DNA from: Psychrobacter nivimaris
GTDB lineage: Bacteria; Pseudomonadota; Gammaproteobacteria; Pseudomonadales; Moraxellaceae
Length of the DNA stretch: 64,000 nucleotides
Direction of reading: 5' to 3'
NCBI RefSeq assembly: GCF_009812035.1
Contig: NZ_VZIZ01000029.1
Location: 1 to 64,000 of the forward strand
Shown: in pieces, positions 20,130 to 29,494 of the stretch
Layout: every line of letters begins with the position of its first letter
How positions within the stretch are numbered: the first letter of the stretch is position 1
Program-made: the position numbers and the translations under genes
Notes under the pieces: generated by a model
Told to the model about the DNA's origin: nothing
The model's database searches: none
The model's input: the letters and a program-made list of their open reading frames with translations, nothing else

Positions 20130-20283
20130 TTACCTCATGTCTTAATGAAATACTCAGTGACGATGCTGTGGTTGAAATCAAAGCACAATGACCTTAATTA
20201 GTGGTTGTGCTTTATACCATGCCTTATCGCCTGCCTTAACAACCCCTTCTATCTTAAACTTACCTTATAATTATATTTTGATT

Positions 20284-20691
20284 ATGATGAAAAAAATGAT
20301 ATCACAAGCCACGCCAACGGTTGCTGATTGGCACTTTCCCAATATGCCTGCTCATCGTGCACAAGACGGTGATACCGATGGTGAAACGTCACCGCAAGCA
20401 GATGTATTGGTCGCAGAGCCTGAAGTAGCCAAACCGCCTATGTATGCGGTTGTTATGTATAATGACAACTACACGCCGATGGAGTTTGTTGTATATATAT
20501 TGCAGTCAGAATTTCGTCATAGTATGGATTCTGCGGTCGAGATTATGCTGACTATTCATAATAGCAGTAAAGGCATTGCTGGCATTTATCCCAAAGATAT
20601 CGCCGAGACTAAGGCCAAAAAAGTAAATAGTCTGGCGCATCGTGAAGGTTATCCGTTATTGACCCAAATCGAACCACATCAAGGCGAGTAG
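20284..20691 (+). CDS. clpS: ATP-dependent Clp protease adaptor ClpS
   Basis: Adaptor that hands N-end-rule substrates to ClpAP and modulates ClpA. The core spans about residues 50-130. MYAVVMYNDNYTPMEFVVYIL is the substrate pocket region (N-D-x-x-T/P-M-x-F-V), and KGIAGIYPKDIAETK with the final GYPLLTQIEP also match. An unstructured N-terminal tail of about 45 residues is typical, as it binds ClpA. I chose ATG 20284 (20287 also possible); the frame is open to 20188 but those residues look non-coding. The partner clpA lies 635 bp downstream, an unusually large gap for this pair. Confidence 0.93.
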   Translation: MMKKMISQATPTVADWHFPNMPAHRAQDGDTDGETSPQADVLVAEPEVAKPPMYAVVMYNDNYTPMEFVVYILQSEFRHSMDSAVEIMLTIHNSSKGIAGIYPKDIAETKAKKVNSLAHREGYPLLTQIEPHQGE

Positions 20692-21326
20692 AGCAGTTTA
20701 TTAATTTTTTATACTGATATATGGCTCTATTAAAGCTTTACCTACTGTTCTCTATTCCTAAGCAATCCATATCAAAGCTCACTTTTATAGTGAGCTTTTC
20801 CGACTTTTCAGTCACCCCTCTTATATATGAACTTTGCTTCTTAAAATAGTTTTATTATCCATAGAGTCTTGATTTTTATAGCAAACAACCCTATCTATTA
20901 AAACAGCCGTTCAATAGTTTTAGACTAAGTATCTCAGTTAAACCTGCTAAAACCACGTCATCACTAGACTCTCAACTATCAATCTCTCTTTCTATCTAAT
21001 CAGTTTTCAATATTTAATATTTGTTATTAAGGTTGTCGCTACTAACTTGTAGCACGCTTTGATACATTTTAGTCTGTGTTAATAGATTGACTCCGTCGAA
21101 GTATCGTGTTGATATAAAGAAAAGCGGCCATGGATAGTTGTGGTTACTGTTGGCTGATAGCGAGATTATAGTATTTAATCAATAGTCTATCGCTCACCTC
21201 ATTTATTCATGACTTCTAATAATACGAATATAGCCCTTGAACAATTCATCTACCGCCCTGATTTACTTACTAACTCATTCATAAAACTATCAATTATAAA
21301 GATAGATATAACCGTAGGAAGTTGTT
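20692..21326. other. Long gene-free interval between clpS and clpA
   Basis: This 635-bp AT-rich stretch contains the clpS terminator (20774-20799) and probably the clpA promoter. A TTGACT at 21087-21092 is the best -35 candidate, but its -10 partner is poor. I see no ORF, tRNA or repeat here. Confidence 0.6.
20774..20799 (+). terminator. Intrinsic terminator after clpS
   Basis: Stem AAAGCTCACT / AGTGAGCTTT with loop TTTAT, followed by a short T-run. It implies that clpS and clpA are transcribed mostly separately. Confidence 0.75.
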
Positions 21327-23867
21327 ATGTTAAGTCGTCATCTTGAAGTTTCTCTACGTTTAGCAATGACGCTTGCGCGCCAAAAATCGCATGAGTATCT
21401 CACTGTTGAACACCTGCTTTTGGCCTTATTAGAAAACACTCATGCTGCCAATACGTTGACTGCTTGTAATGCTAATGTCTCGGCGTTGCGTACTGAGCTT
21501 GAGATTTATATTAACAAACATACGCCAACCATCGATGCTGATACAGAACAGTCACCGCAGCCGACTCAAAGCTTTGATCGTATCTTGCAGCGTGCTATTT
21601 TTCACGTGCAATCGATCGGTGGTGGTCGTTTGGTAGAAGGCTCTGATATTTTGGTCTCTATGTTTTCAGAGCATGATACCTATGCTGTCTACCTGCTTAA
21701 AAAACAAGGCATCAGTCGCCTTGAGCTAACCCAGTATTTGTCACATGGTCAAGATAAAGAAGAGCCATCTGAATCACGTGGTTCTGCAGGTACTGAGCGC
21801 CGTAGTGCCTCTGAAAAGACCAGTAAAGATCCCTTAGTTGAATTTGCGACCAATCTAAACCAGCGAGCTGCTGAAGGTAAAACAGATCCTTTGATTGGCC
21901 GTGCCTCTGAGATTGAACGTGCTGCCCAAGTACTGTGCCGTCGTCGTAAAAATAACCCATTGCTAGTAGGTGAGCCTGGTGTAGGCAAAACCTCTATTGC
22001 TGAAGGTTTAGCATGGTTAATTATTAATGATAAAGCACCAAAGCCCCTTAACGGTTGCGTGATTTATAGCCTTGATATCGGTTCATTGATTGCGGGAACT
22101 AAGTATCGCGGTGACTTTGAAAAACGCATGAAGTCATTGCTTGATGCACTAAAGAAAAAATCAAATGCTATTCTTTTTATTGATGAAATTCATATGATTA
22201 TTGGTGCTGGTTCATCTATGAGCAGCAACATGGACGTATCGAACCTTATCAAGCCAGCGCTTGCTAACGGTGAGCTACGTTGTATCGGTTCAACAACCTT
22301 TACTGAATATCGCCAAGTATTCGAAAAAGACCATGCATTGTCACGTCGTTTCCAAAAAATCGATGTTAAAGAACCAAGTGTGGATGACACCATTGATATC
22401 CTGCGTGGTCTAAAACCTCGTTATGAAGAATTCCATAATGTTGAGTATACGGATGAAGCGTTGGTCACAGCGGTACAATTATCAGCCAAACATATTCATG
22501 AGCGTTTTTTACCTGACAAAGCTATTGACGTAATTGACGAAGCAGGTGCGTATAAGCGCTTAGGTGTGGTGCCTGATGTCGATGATATCGAAGCGGAAGA
22601 AAGTTTCATTGCTGATTTAGAGCAAGATTTTGATGCGCAGATTGATGCTGATATCGAAGGTATCGATGGTGATACAGATAATGAAATGCAGGATGAGGCA
22701 GCGACTGCGAAAGCGAGCGATAGTGCTAAATCAGCAGATGGTGTGAAATTATCAAAAGGTCGAAAGCCACCGATGAAGATCGATGTAGCTGATATCGAAG
22801 CTATCATTGCTAAACTGGCACGTATTCCACCTAAATCTGTATCGAGTGATGACAAGAGTATCCTTGAGCACCTAGATCGAGACCTTAAGCACTTGGTGTT
22901 TGGTCAAGATGAGGCGATTGCTACGTTGGCTGATGCTATCAAACTATCACGTGCAGGATTAAAAGCACCTGATAAGCCAATCGGTTCATTTATGTTTGCA
23001 GGACCAACTGGTGTGGGTAAAACAGAAGTATCGCGTCAGTTAGCGAACCTGTTAGGTGTAGAATTAGTACGCTTTGATATGTCAGAGTATATGGAAGCGC
23101 ACACGGCATCACGCTTGATCGGTGCGCCTCCAGGTTATGTTGGCTATGATCAAGGCGGTTTACTCACCGAAAAAATCAATCAGCATCCACATTGCGTGTT
23201 GTTGCTTGATGAGATTGAAAAGGCGCATCCAGATGTGTTCAACTTGTTACTACAAGTGATGGATCATGGTACGTTGACCGATAACAATGGTCGTGTTGCT
23301 ATCTTTAAGCAAGTCATCGTTATTATGACAACGAACGTTGGTGCTGATAGTATCAGTCGCTCGTCAATGGGCTTTACTCAACAAGACCATAGTCGTGACA
23401 ACACAGAGTCGCTGAAACGTGTCTTTACGCCAGAGTTCCGTAATCGCTTAGACGCTATCATTCAGTTCAACCCTCTAGATACGTCAGTTGTTGTATCGGT
23501 TGTCGATAAGTTCTTGGTGGAATTGCAAGTACAGCTTGATGATAAACAAGTGACATTAGAGATTGATGATGATGTACGTGACTACTTGGCGGATAAAGGC
23601 TATGACCGTCTAATGGGTGCACGTCCGATGCAACGTCTGATTCAAGATGAAATCAAAAAACCATTGGCAAGTATGATTTTGTTTGGAGATTTGGTTAATG
23701 GCGGTGTCGTGCATCTGACCTTAGAGCCTAAAGTTGATGATTCTCAAGAGAGTGATACGATGAAGCTTGATAAGGTATCAGACAAAGGCTCAGCTGATAG
23801 TCGTATTATTCTGACAGTCGTTGAAACTCATGAACCGCATCCTGATTCTGAGTCTTTAGCCAGTTAA
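21327..23867 (+). CDS. clpA: ATP-dependent Clp protease ATP-binding subunit ClpA
   Basis: AAA+ unfoldase that feeds ClpP. The N-terminal Clp repeat domain (about 1-145) is followed by AAA-1 with Walker A GEPGVGKTS (about 215) and Walker B LFIDEIHMIIGAG. AAA-2 has Walker A GPTGVGKTE (about 559), LLLDEIEKAH and the sensor stretch VIVIMTTNVGA. It lacks the ClpB middle coiled coil, which supports ClpA. An acidic insert of about 65 residues (413-479, rich in D/E/A/S) separates the two AAA modules where E. coli ClpA has only a few residues. The C-terminus is also extended. 846 residues against about 758 in E. coli. A GTAGGAAG site precedes the ATG. Terminated at 23889. Confidence 0.95.
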   Translation: MLSRHLEVSLRLAMTLARQKSHEYLTVEHLLLALLENTHAANTLTACNANVSALRTELEIYINKHTPTIDADTEQSPQPTQSFDRILQRAIFHVQSIGGGRLVEGSDILVSMFSEHDTYAVYLLKKQGISRLELTQYLSHGQDKEEPSESRGSAGTERRSASEKTSKDPLVEFATNLNQRAAEGKTDPLIGRASEIERAAQVLCRRRKNNPLLVGEPGVGKTSIAEGLAWLIINDKAPKPLNGCVIYSLDIGSLIAGTKYRGDFEKRMKSLLDALKKKSNAILFIDEIHMIIGAGSSMSSNMDVSNLIKPALANGELRCIGSTTFTEYRQVFEKDHALSRRFQKIDVKEPSVDDTIDILRGLKPRYEEFHNVEYTDEALVTAVQLSAKHIHERFLPDKAIDVIDEAGAYKRLGVVPDVDDIEAEESFIADLEQDFDAQIDADIEGIDGDTDNEMQDEAATAKASDSAKSADGVKLSKGRKPPMKIDVADIEAIIAKLARIPPKSVSSDDKSILEHLDRDLKHLVFGQDEAIATLADAIKLSRAGLKAPDKPIGSFMFAGPTGVGKTEVSRQLANLLGVELVRFDMSEYMEAHTASRLIGAPPGYVGYDQGGLLTEKINQHPHCVLLLDEIEKAHPDVFNLLLQVMDHGTLTDNNGRVAIFKQVIVIMTTNVGADSISRSSMGFTQQDHSRDNTESLKRVFTPEFRNRLDAIIQFNPLDTSVVVSVVDKFLVELQVQLDDKQVTLEIDDDVRDYLADKGYDRLMGARPMQRLIQDEIKKPLASMILFGDLVNGGVVHLTLEPKVDDSQESDTMKLDKVSDKGSADSRIILTVVETHEPHPDSESLAS

Positions 23868-23888
23868 GTTATTTAATATTGACATCAT

Positions 23889-23926
23889 AAAAACGGCTAC
23901 CGTATTACTGCGGTAGCCGTTTTTTT
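23889..23926 (+). terminator. Intrinsic terminator after clpA
   Basis: Stem AAAAACGGCTACCG / CGGTAGCCGTTTTT with an 8-nt loop and a T-run. Confidence 0.9.
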
Positions 23927-24047
23927 ATTGCTATAATTCATCAACAAAGCGTACACCATTTTTTGTTAGTATGATTATTTACAGTAAACTAGCTTTAATA
24001 AATTTATTGAACTTATAACAAGATAACAAGTACAAAAAGGACACACT

Positions 24048-24785
24048 ATGGAACTGTTTGATGAATCGACAACCAAGACTCCAGAACAAAAACAAGCGAT
24101 TTTAGACAATGTCCGTTTACCAGAGGATTGGAAAACAGCATTAGCAGATGAATTAACGTCTGAGAATATGGATAATCTACGCGCATTTTTAAAGGAAGCC
24201 TATCAGTCGGATGATAGTATCTATCCGCCTGCACCATTGATGTTCAATGCGCTTAACCTCACGCCTTTGTCACAAGTCAAAGTGGTAATCTTGGGCCAAG
24301 ATCCTTACCATCGTCCAGGTCAGGCTATGGGGTTATCATTTTCTGTTCCTAAAGCCATTCCAAAGCCACCATCGTTAAATAACTTGCTTAAAGAAATGGC
24401 AGATGACATTGGTATTCGCCCTTCAGCACATGGCGATTTGACATACTGGGCGCAGCAAGGCGTTCTACTGCTTAATAGCTCACTAACTGTGCGAGAAGGC
24501 GAGCCAAACAGTCATCAAAATAAAGGCTGGGAGCAGTTTACTGATGCTGTCATCGATGCAGTCAATGAACAGACAAAGCATACCGTATTTATTTTGTGGG
24601 GTAGTAAAGCCCAGAAGAAAGGCAAGTATATCGATACGGATAAGCATTTGATTCTGACAGCGGTACATCCGTCACCACTTGCGGCAAACCGTGGTGGCTT
24701 CTTTGGCACTAAACCTTTTTCTAAAACAAATGATTACTTGGTGCAGTATGGCCAAACTCCAATTGACTGGCAATTACCACAATAA
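24048..24785 (+). CDS. ung: Uracil-DNA glycosylase (family 1)
   Basis: Removes uracil from DNA to start base-excision repair. The catalytic motif GQDPYH begins at about residue 83 (general base Asp85), followed by GQAMGLSFSVP. The uracil pocket segment LLLNSSLTVREGEPNSH and the DNA-intercalating HPSPLA loop (about 207-212) are present. Length of 245 is slightly over the usual 225. AAAAGGA precedes ATG 24048. tadA begins on the base after the ung stop codon, so the two are cotranscribed and probably translationally coupled. Confidence 0.96.
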   Translation: MELFDESTTKTPEQKQAILDNVRLPEDWKTALADELTSENMDNLRAFLKEAYQSDDSIYPPAPLMFNALNLTPLSQVKVVILGQDPYHRPGQAMGLSFSVPKAIPKPPSLNNLLKEMADDIGIRPSAHGDLTYWAQQGVLLLNSSLTVREGEPNSHQNKGWEQFTDAVIDAVNEQTKHTVFILWGSKAQKKGKYIDTDKHLILTAVHPSPLAANRGGFFGTKPFSKTNDYLVQYGQTPIDWQLPQ

Positions 24786-25337
24786 ATGCAAAATATACAG
24801 AATATAAGCTTAATGCCGTATCAACCTTTAAATATGCAGGCCAGCACTTTTTGGTTAGCTGAAGATATTAAATGGATGCAACAAGCAATCCAACTTGCTA
24901 AGCAAGGTGCTGAACGAGGAGAGGTGCCGGTAGGTGCGGTATTGGTACATGATCAGCAGATTATTGGCCAAGGGTTTAATCAACCCATTAGTAGCCATGA
25001 TGCTACTGCTCATGCAGAGATAGTTGCATTGAGAGATGCTTGTACGCGTTTAGAAAACTATCGACTGCCGCTACAGACTACTTTATATGTCACTCTGGAG
25101 CCGTGTACAATGTGTATTGGTGCATTAATTCATGCGCGTGTAAACAAGCTGGTGTACGCAGCGAGTGAACCGCGTGCTGGGATGGTTGGTAGTCAAATGG
25201 ACTTATCATTACAACCTTTCTATAATCACAGTATTCAAGCCTATAGTGGATTATGCAGCGAGCATAGTAGTCAAATACTTAAGACATTTTTTCGTGAGCG
25301 TAGGCAAGCGGCGAAAAAGAATAAGGCCACTATGTAA
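24786..25337 (+). CDS. tadA: tRNA-specific adenosine(34) deaminase
   Basis: Converts adenosine 34 of tRNA-Arg(ACG) to inosine. The zinc site is HAE at residues 76-78 and PCTMC at 106-110. EVPVGAVLVHD, the FN binding loop and ASEPRAGMVGS match TadA rather than free-base deaminases. The ATG at 24786 abuts the ung stop with no clear Shine-Dalgarno. Family members usually begin close to the WMQQAIQLAK segment, so translation might start at a later Met (residue 10, 17 or 31); coupling to ung would rescue the first Met. The C-terminal RRQAAKKNKATM tail is basic, as expected for tRNA binding. Confidence 0.93.
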   Translation: MQNIQNISLMPYQPLNMQASTFWLAEDIKWMQQAIQLAKQGAERGEVPVGAVLVHDQQIIGQGFNQPISSHDATAHAEIVALRDACTRLENYRLPLQTTLYVTLEPCTMCIGALIHARVNKLVYAASEPRAGMVGSQMDLSLQPFYNHSIQAYSGLCSEHSSQILKTFFRERRQAAKKNKATM

Positions 25338-25395
25338 ACTCAAAATACTAATAAACAAGATATCAGTCTTGGTGCTAGTGGTCACGATGATTTTT

Positions 25396-25404
25396 TGCTA
25401 TAAT
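25396..25404 (+). promoter_or_regulatory. Extended -10 promoter for cmk
   Basis: TGCTATAAT, a perfect extended -10, with no strong -35. It lies about 120 nt upstream of the cmk start codon. Confidence 0.45.
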
Positions 25405-25526
25405 ATTGCCCTATTTGATAGCACCCATTTCAATGGGCTATTAAAGACTTAACATACGAATAAATATTGTTTTATTAATGACATACGATAAGCGATATAA
25501 GTAACGCATATTATTGAGTAAGTATT

Positions 25527-26294
25527 ATGACTAGTTCTACACCTGATAATGTTTTACTCAATACAGAGGATAGCCATACCTCATCAGTGCGCTACCCTGT
25601 TATTTGTATCGATGGTCCCAGTGGCGCTGGTAAAGGTACGGTCACATGGCGTCTAGCACAAGTGTTAGGCTATCAGTTGTTAGACTCTGGTGCGCTTTAT
25701 AGAATTGTTGGGCTAAAAGCCTTTGAAGCGGGTTTGATCAGCGCAGATACTAGCCAACCAATTGATGAAAATGCTGTATTAGCATTGACTGAAAGCTTAG
25801 AGATAGCGTTTGTACCAAACAATGACTCAGGACGTGTAGATATCATTGTTAATGGACAAGCAGTAGGTGAGCAAGTACGCAATGAAACGGTCGGAGGCTA
25901 TGCATCACAGATAGCTGTCTTTCCACAAGTTCGTCAAGCATTGCTCAAGCTACAACAAGATATGGCCACTCGTTCAGGTTTGGTTGCTGATGGTCGCGAT
26001 ATGGGTACGGTTGTTTTCCCAGATGCTGATGTTAAGGTGTTTTTGACGGCCAGTGCTGAAGCACGTGCAGAGCGCCGTGTGATTCAGTTATTGAATGCTG
26101 GTCAAACAGCAGATTTTGAGGCGATTTTAGCGACGATAAAAGAGCGTGATGATCGTGATGAAAATCGCAGTACAGCGCCATCGAAGCCTGCGGCAGATGC
26201 ATTATTACTTGATAGCTCAGCGCTTAATGCTGATGCAGTATATGAGCAGGTTAAGAAGCATTGCCAAGATAAAGGTGTTTTTTTCACTAGCTAG
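25527..26294 (+). CDS. cmk: Cytidylate kinase
   Basis: Phosphorylates CMP and dCMP with ATP. The P-loop GPSGAGKGT is at residues 30-38. LLDSGALYRIVGLKA is the NMP-binding region, followed by GYASQIAVFPQVRQAL and ADGRDMGTVVFPDADVKVFLTAS. ERDDRDENRSTAPSKPA is the lid segment. A 20-residue N-terminal extension precedes the core. 255 residues against about 225 in E. coli. It sits directly upstream of rpsA, the conserved cmk-rpsA-ihfB order. No terminator separates it from rpsA, but rpsA has its own leader and promoter-like sequence. Confidence 0.95.
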   Translation: MTSSTPDNVLLNTEDSHTSSVRYPVICIDGPSGAGKGTVTWRLAQVLGYQLLDSGALYRIVGLKAFEAGLISADTSQPIDENAVLALTESLEIAFVPNNDSGRVDIIVNGQAVGEQVRNETVGGYASQIAVFPQVRQALLKLQQDMATRSGLVADGRDMGTVVFPDADVKVFLTASAEARAERRVIQLLNAGQTADFEAILATIKERDDRDENRSTAPSKPAADALLLDSSALNADAVYEQVKKHCQDKGVFFTS

Positions 26295-26601
26295 TCATTT
26301 AATAGCTAGTAAAAACAACATATTAAGTACTAAAAAGTTTCCTATTAATCATTGTTTTAGTATAAAATAATACGGTTAAGTTAAATTTTATTGAAGCCAT
26401 AAGAAAAACTTAGTTTATTCAAGATATTGCATTCGATATAAGACAGTTGTTGTTAGTCAGTTTTAATTATAATGAGCTCGCTATCAACAAACGTTTTTTT
26501 ATATGATTGTATGGGATATAAAACCAGTATTTCGTTCTATACAATCATAAATTTGATCCGTACTGTGCTGGACAGGATACGGCTATACAAAGGTAGACAT
26601 A
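26295..26601 (+). promoter_or_regulatory. rpsA upstream region with structured leader
   Basis: A TATAAT at 26468-26473 marks a likely rpsA promoter; its -35 is weak. The leader downstream contains a perfect 11-bp inverted repeat, TATGATTGTAT (26502-26512) and ATACAATCATA (26539-26549). A second hairpin follows at 26558-26582: CCGTA plus CTGT pairing with ACAG plus TACGG, with a GCTGG loop. Stacked hairpins with GGA-type loops before a weak Shine-Dalgarno resemble the S1 autoregulatory leader known in enterobacteria. That function is inferred here. Confidence 0.55.
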
Positions 26602-28290
26602 ATGGAATCATTTGCTGAACTATTTGAAGCGAGCATTGAAGAGCAGGGCCTAGATATCGAGCGTGGCTCGGTTATTACAGGTGCTGTTGTGGCCATCGAT
26701 AGCGATTGGATCACAGTAGATACTGGTCTTAAATCTGAAGGTATCGTCGCTCGTGAAGAGTTTTTAAGCGAAGAAGGCGAACTTGAAGTTGAAGTTGGCG
26801 ATAGCGTTGATGTCGTAGTTGAAGCGGTTGATAACGGCATGGGTCAAACCTTGCTGTCACGTGAGAAAGCTAAACGTGTTGAAACTTGGAACTTCCTTGA
26901 AAAAATCGCTGATAACGATGAAATCGTTAAAGGTATTATCTCAAGCAAAGTTAAAGGCGGTTTCACTGTAGATATCGGTTCAGTACGCGCGTTCTTACCA
27001 GGTTCATTGGTAGATGTACGTCCTATCCGTGATACAACGCATCTTGAAGGCAAAGAGCTAGAATTCAAAGTCATCAAACTTGACCAGAAGCGCAACAACG
27101 TTGTTGTTAGCCGTCGTGCAGTTATGGAAGCTGAAAACTCAGCTGAGCGCGAAGAGCTATTGAACAAGCTTGAAGAAGGCATCGAGATCGAAGGTATCGT
27201 TAAGAACCTTACTGATTACGGCGCGTTCGTTGATCTAGGTGGTATCGATGGTCTATTGCACATCACTGACATGGCATGGCGCCGTATCAAGCACCCATCT
27301 GAAGTTGTTGAAGTTGGCCAAGACCTAAAAGTTAAAGTATTGAAGTTTGACCGTGAACGCAACCGCGTTAGCCTAGGTCTAAAACAACTTGGTACTGATC
27401 CTTGGGATAACGTTGGCGGCACTTACCCAGTAGGTAGTGTTGTAAAAGCTCGCGTAACCAACTTGACTGACTATGGTTGTTTCGCTGAGATTTCTGAAGG
27501 TATTGAAGGTCTAGTACACGTATCAGAAATGGATCATACCAACAAAAACATCCACCCATCTAAAGTGGTTCAAGTGGGCGATGAAGTTGAAGTAATGATT
27601 CTTGATATCGATGAAGAACGTCGTCGTATTAGCCTAGGTATCAAACAAACTCTAGCTAACCCATGGGATGAGTTTGATAAGAAACATGAGCGCGGTGATA
27701 AAATCACTGGTACTATCAAATCAATCACTGACTTCGGTATCTTTATCGGTCTAGACGGTGGTATTGATGGTCTTGTTCATCTATCTGATATCTCTTGGAA
27801 CGAAACTGGCGAAGATGCTATTCGTAACTACAACAAAGGCGACACCGTTGAAGCAATGGTATTGTCTGTAGATGCAGAAGCTAACCGTATCAGCCTAGGC
27901 GTTAAGCAGTTAAGCTCTGATCCATTCAACGAATACCTAGTCAACAATGACCGTGGTGCTATCGTTAATGGTAAAGTAAAAGAAGTAGATGCTAAAGGCG
28001 CTACTATCGAACTTGCTGACGAAGTTGAAGCTTATCTACGTGCTTCTGAAATCCAACGTGACCGCGTTGAAGATGCAACTAAGCATCTGACTGTTGGTGA
28101 TGACGTTGAAGCGAAAATCATCAGTGTTGATCGTAAAACACGCAACATCAACTTGTCTATCAAAGCGAAAGACGAAGCTGAAGAGCGTCAAGCGATTAAA
28201 GATCTTGGTAGCACGAACACTACTGCTGCTCCAGGTTCTGATGCACAGCCAAAAACTATTGGTGATTTGATCAAAGAGCAAATGCAGTAA
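26602..28290 (+). CDS. rpsA: 30S ribosomal protein S1
   Basis: Large RNA-binding ribosomal protein needed to load mRNAs with structured or weak initiation sites. Six S1 (OB-fold) repeats are visible. The first two are degenerate; the later ones carry the repeated pattern V-x-G-x-V-x-x-L-T-D-Y-G-x-F followed by GLVH(I/V)S and RISLG. Length of 562 equals the family norm (about 557). It follows cmk and precedes ihfB, as in many gammaproteobacteria. The upstream leader is structured (see 26295) and expression is probably autoregulated by S1. A UUCG-loop terminator follows. Confidence 0.98.
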   Translation: MESFAELFEASIEEQGLDIERGSVITGAVVAIDSDWITVDTGLKSEGIVAREEFLSEEGELEVEVGDSVDVVVEAVDNGMGQTLLSREKAKRVETWNFLEKIADNDEIVKGIISSKVKGGFTVDIGSVRAFLPGSLVDVRPIRDTTHLEGKELEFKVIKLDQKRNNVVVSRRAVMEAENSAEREELLNKLEEGIEIEGIVKNLTDYGAFVDLGGIDGLLHITDMAWRRIKHPSEVVEVGQDLKVKVLKFDRERNRVSLGLKQLGTDPWDNVGGTYPVGSVVKARVTNLTDYGCFAEISEGIEGLVHVSEMDHTNKNIHPSKVVQVGDEVEVMILDIDEERRRISLGIKQTLANPWDEFDKKHERGDKITGTIKSITDFGIFIGLDGGIDGLVHLSDISWNETGEDAIRNYNKGDTVEAMVLSVDAEANRISLGVKQLSSDPFNEYLVNNDRGAIVNGKVKEVDAKGATIELADEVEAYLRASEIQRDRVEDATKHLTVGDDVEAKIISVDRKTRNINLSIKAKDEAEERQAIKDLGSTNTTAAPGSDAQPKTIGDLIKEQMQ

Positions 28291-28320
28291 GCTGCAAATT
28301 ATTAATATAAAAGTGATATA

Positions 28321-28348
28321 AAAAAAGCGACTTCGGTCGCTTTTTTTT
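28321..28348 (+). terminator. Intrinsic terminator after rpsA
   Basis: AAAAAAGCGAC-TTCG-GTCGCTTTTTT: stable UUCG tetraloop hairpin followed by a T-run. Confidence 0.92.
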
Positions 28349-28614
28349 ATGATTAGATTTTATTAACACAGTTAGTAATAGAGGTTTTTAGCCAAATGGG
28401 CAAACTCTTATTCCCATTTACGCTAATATCCGCTATCATTTGCACCATTGAGTAACGAGATGATAGTTATAATCTTTTTATAGTCATAATATGATTCTGA
28501 ATGTTAGTTTTCAAAGATTCAGTATATATAGTTTAATTATACAAACGCAATTACGTACTATAGAGCGTTGACTTATCATCAGCTTATCCATCAATCAACA
28601 AGGCAAGCGTAATA
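28349..28614. other. Promoter-containing interval before ihfB
   Basis: AT-rich interval after the rpsA terminator. A TATAAT at 28468-28473 is the likeliest -10 for ihfB but has no well-spaced -35. I see no ORF or RNA gene. Confidence 0.45.
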
Positions 28615-28920
28615 ATGCAGCAAGCGATTAACAAATCCGAATTTATTAGTAATTTGAGTGCAAACTGTGACAACATGGCAGATACCGTGGTTGATGACGC
28701 AGTGCGTGAAATCTTAAACTTGATGACCCATACTTTAGCCAATGATGGCCGAGTCGAAGTTCGCGGATTCGGTAGTTTTTGTCTACATCATCGCCGTGCC
28801 CGTATGGGACGCAATCCTAAGACAGGCGAAAGCGTACCTGTACCAGCTAAAGCGATTCCACATTTTAAGCCAGGTAAGGCTCTACGCGAAGCAGTAAACG
28901 ATACGGTAGCAAACGGTTAA
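28615..28920 (+). CDS. ihfB: Integration host factor beta subunit
   Basis: DNA-bending histone-like protein that works as a heterodimer with IhfA. The core shows the HU/IHF fold: VEVRGFGSF strand, the [12 protein letters not shown] arm (proline that intercalates DNA), PAKAIPHFKPGKALREAV at the end. The beta subunit is indicated by the rpsA neighbour and the [13 protein letters not shown] arm. Length of 101 is normal. Separate from the HU gene at 48573 in this window. Confidence 0.92.
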   Translation: MQQAINKSEFISNLSANCDNMADTVVDDAVREILNLMTHTLANDGRVEVRGFGSFCLHHRRARMGRNPKTGESVPVPAKAIPHFKPGKALREAVNDTVANG

Positions 28921-28982
28921 TTAAACCAGCACTGGCTATCTAACCGTCAAAATTTATCATTCCAAACTGAGGTAACTGTCTC

Positions 28983-29390
28983 ATGCGCTTTCTACTATTT
29001 GTATTGCTATTCTTGAGCTTTGCCTATTCACTTGGTTTGGTATTGGCAAATAATACTGAGGTCGGAGTCAACCTACTGTTTTCACAAGCACCTACGATGA
29101 ATCTAGGGTTGCTACTTATTTTGTGTTTGATGCTAGGTATTGTTATTGGTATTTTACTGGCATTACTTATCTTTCGTGTGCTACAGAATAAGTGGGAAAT
29201 CTCACGTCTGCAAAAAGCAAACGCAAACCTGCAAGAGCAATTGACTCAAGCCAATACAGTTATCGATCGTCAAGCAAGCGCGCCAACAGTAGATGAAGCT
29301 GTTTATGGTGCTTCTGCTACTAACGTGCACAATACCGATGCAACTAGCCTAACTGAAGGCTCTACTCTATCTAAGCGTAGACGAGATTAA
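28983..29390 (+). CDS. lapA: LapA-domain membrane protein (DUF1049)
   Basis: Small inner membrane protein linked in E. coli to lipopolysaccharide assembly and LpxC control. Two membrane helices (about residues 2-20 and 38-62) are followed by a cytoplasmic coiled-coil of about 30 residues (NKWEISRLQKANANLQEQLTQ region) and a polar tail. The ihfB-lapA-pyrF order is conserved, but the usual partner lapB (a TPR protein of about 390 residues) is absent between lapA and pyrF here. GAGG lies about 10 bases before ATG. Confidence 0.85.
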   Translation: MRFLLFVLLFLSFAYSLGLVLANNTEVGVNLLFSQAPTMNLGLLLILCLMLGIVIGILLALLIFRVLQNKWEISRLQKANANLQEQLTQANTVIDRQASAPTVDEAVYGASATNVHNTDATSLTEGSTLSKRRRD

Positions 29391-29494
29391 GTCTTTAGGT
29401 AATCTTTTAGGTGCTCTGCTAAGTGACAGTTCAACGATCGCAGTACTGACCTCAAATACAATACTTTGATAACTTCAAAATATATGGTAAAACC

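Noticed and set aside
20188-20283. In-frame extension of clpS to a start at 20188
   Set aside because: The extra residues are not ClpS-like, and the promoter-like TATAAT falls inside them.
20692-21326. Possible RNA gene in the long clpS-clpA gap
   Set aside because: No tRNA-like arms, no conserved motif and only the clpS terminator could be recognised.
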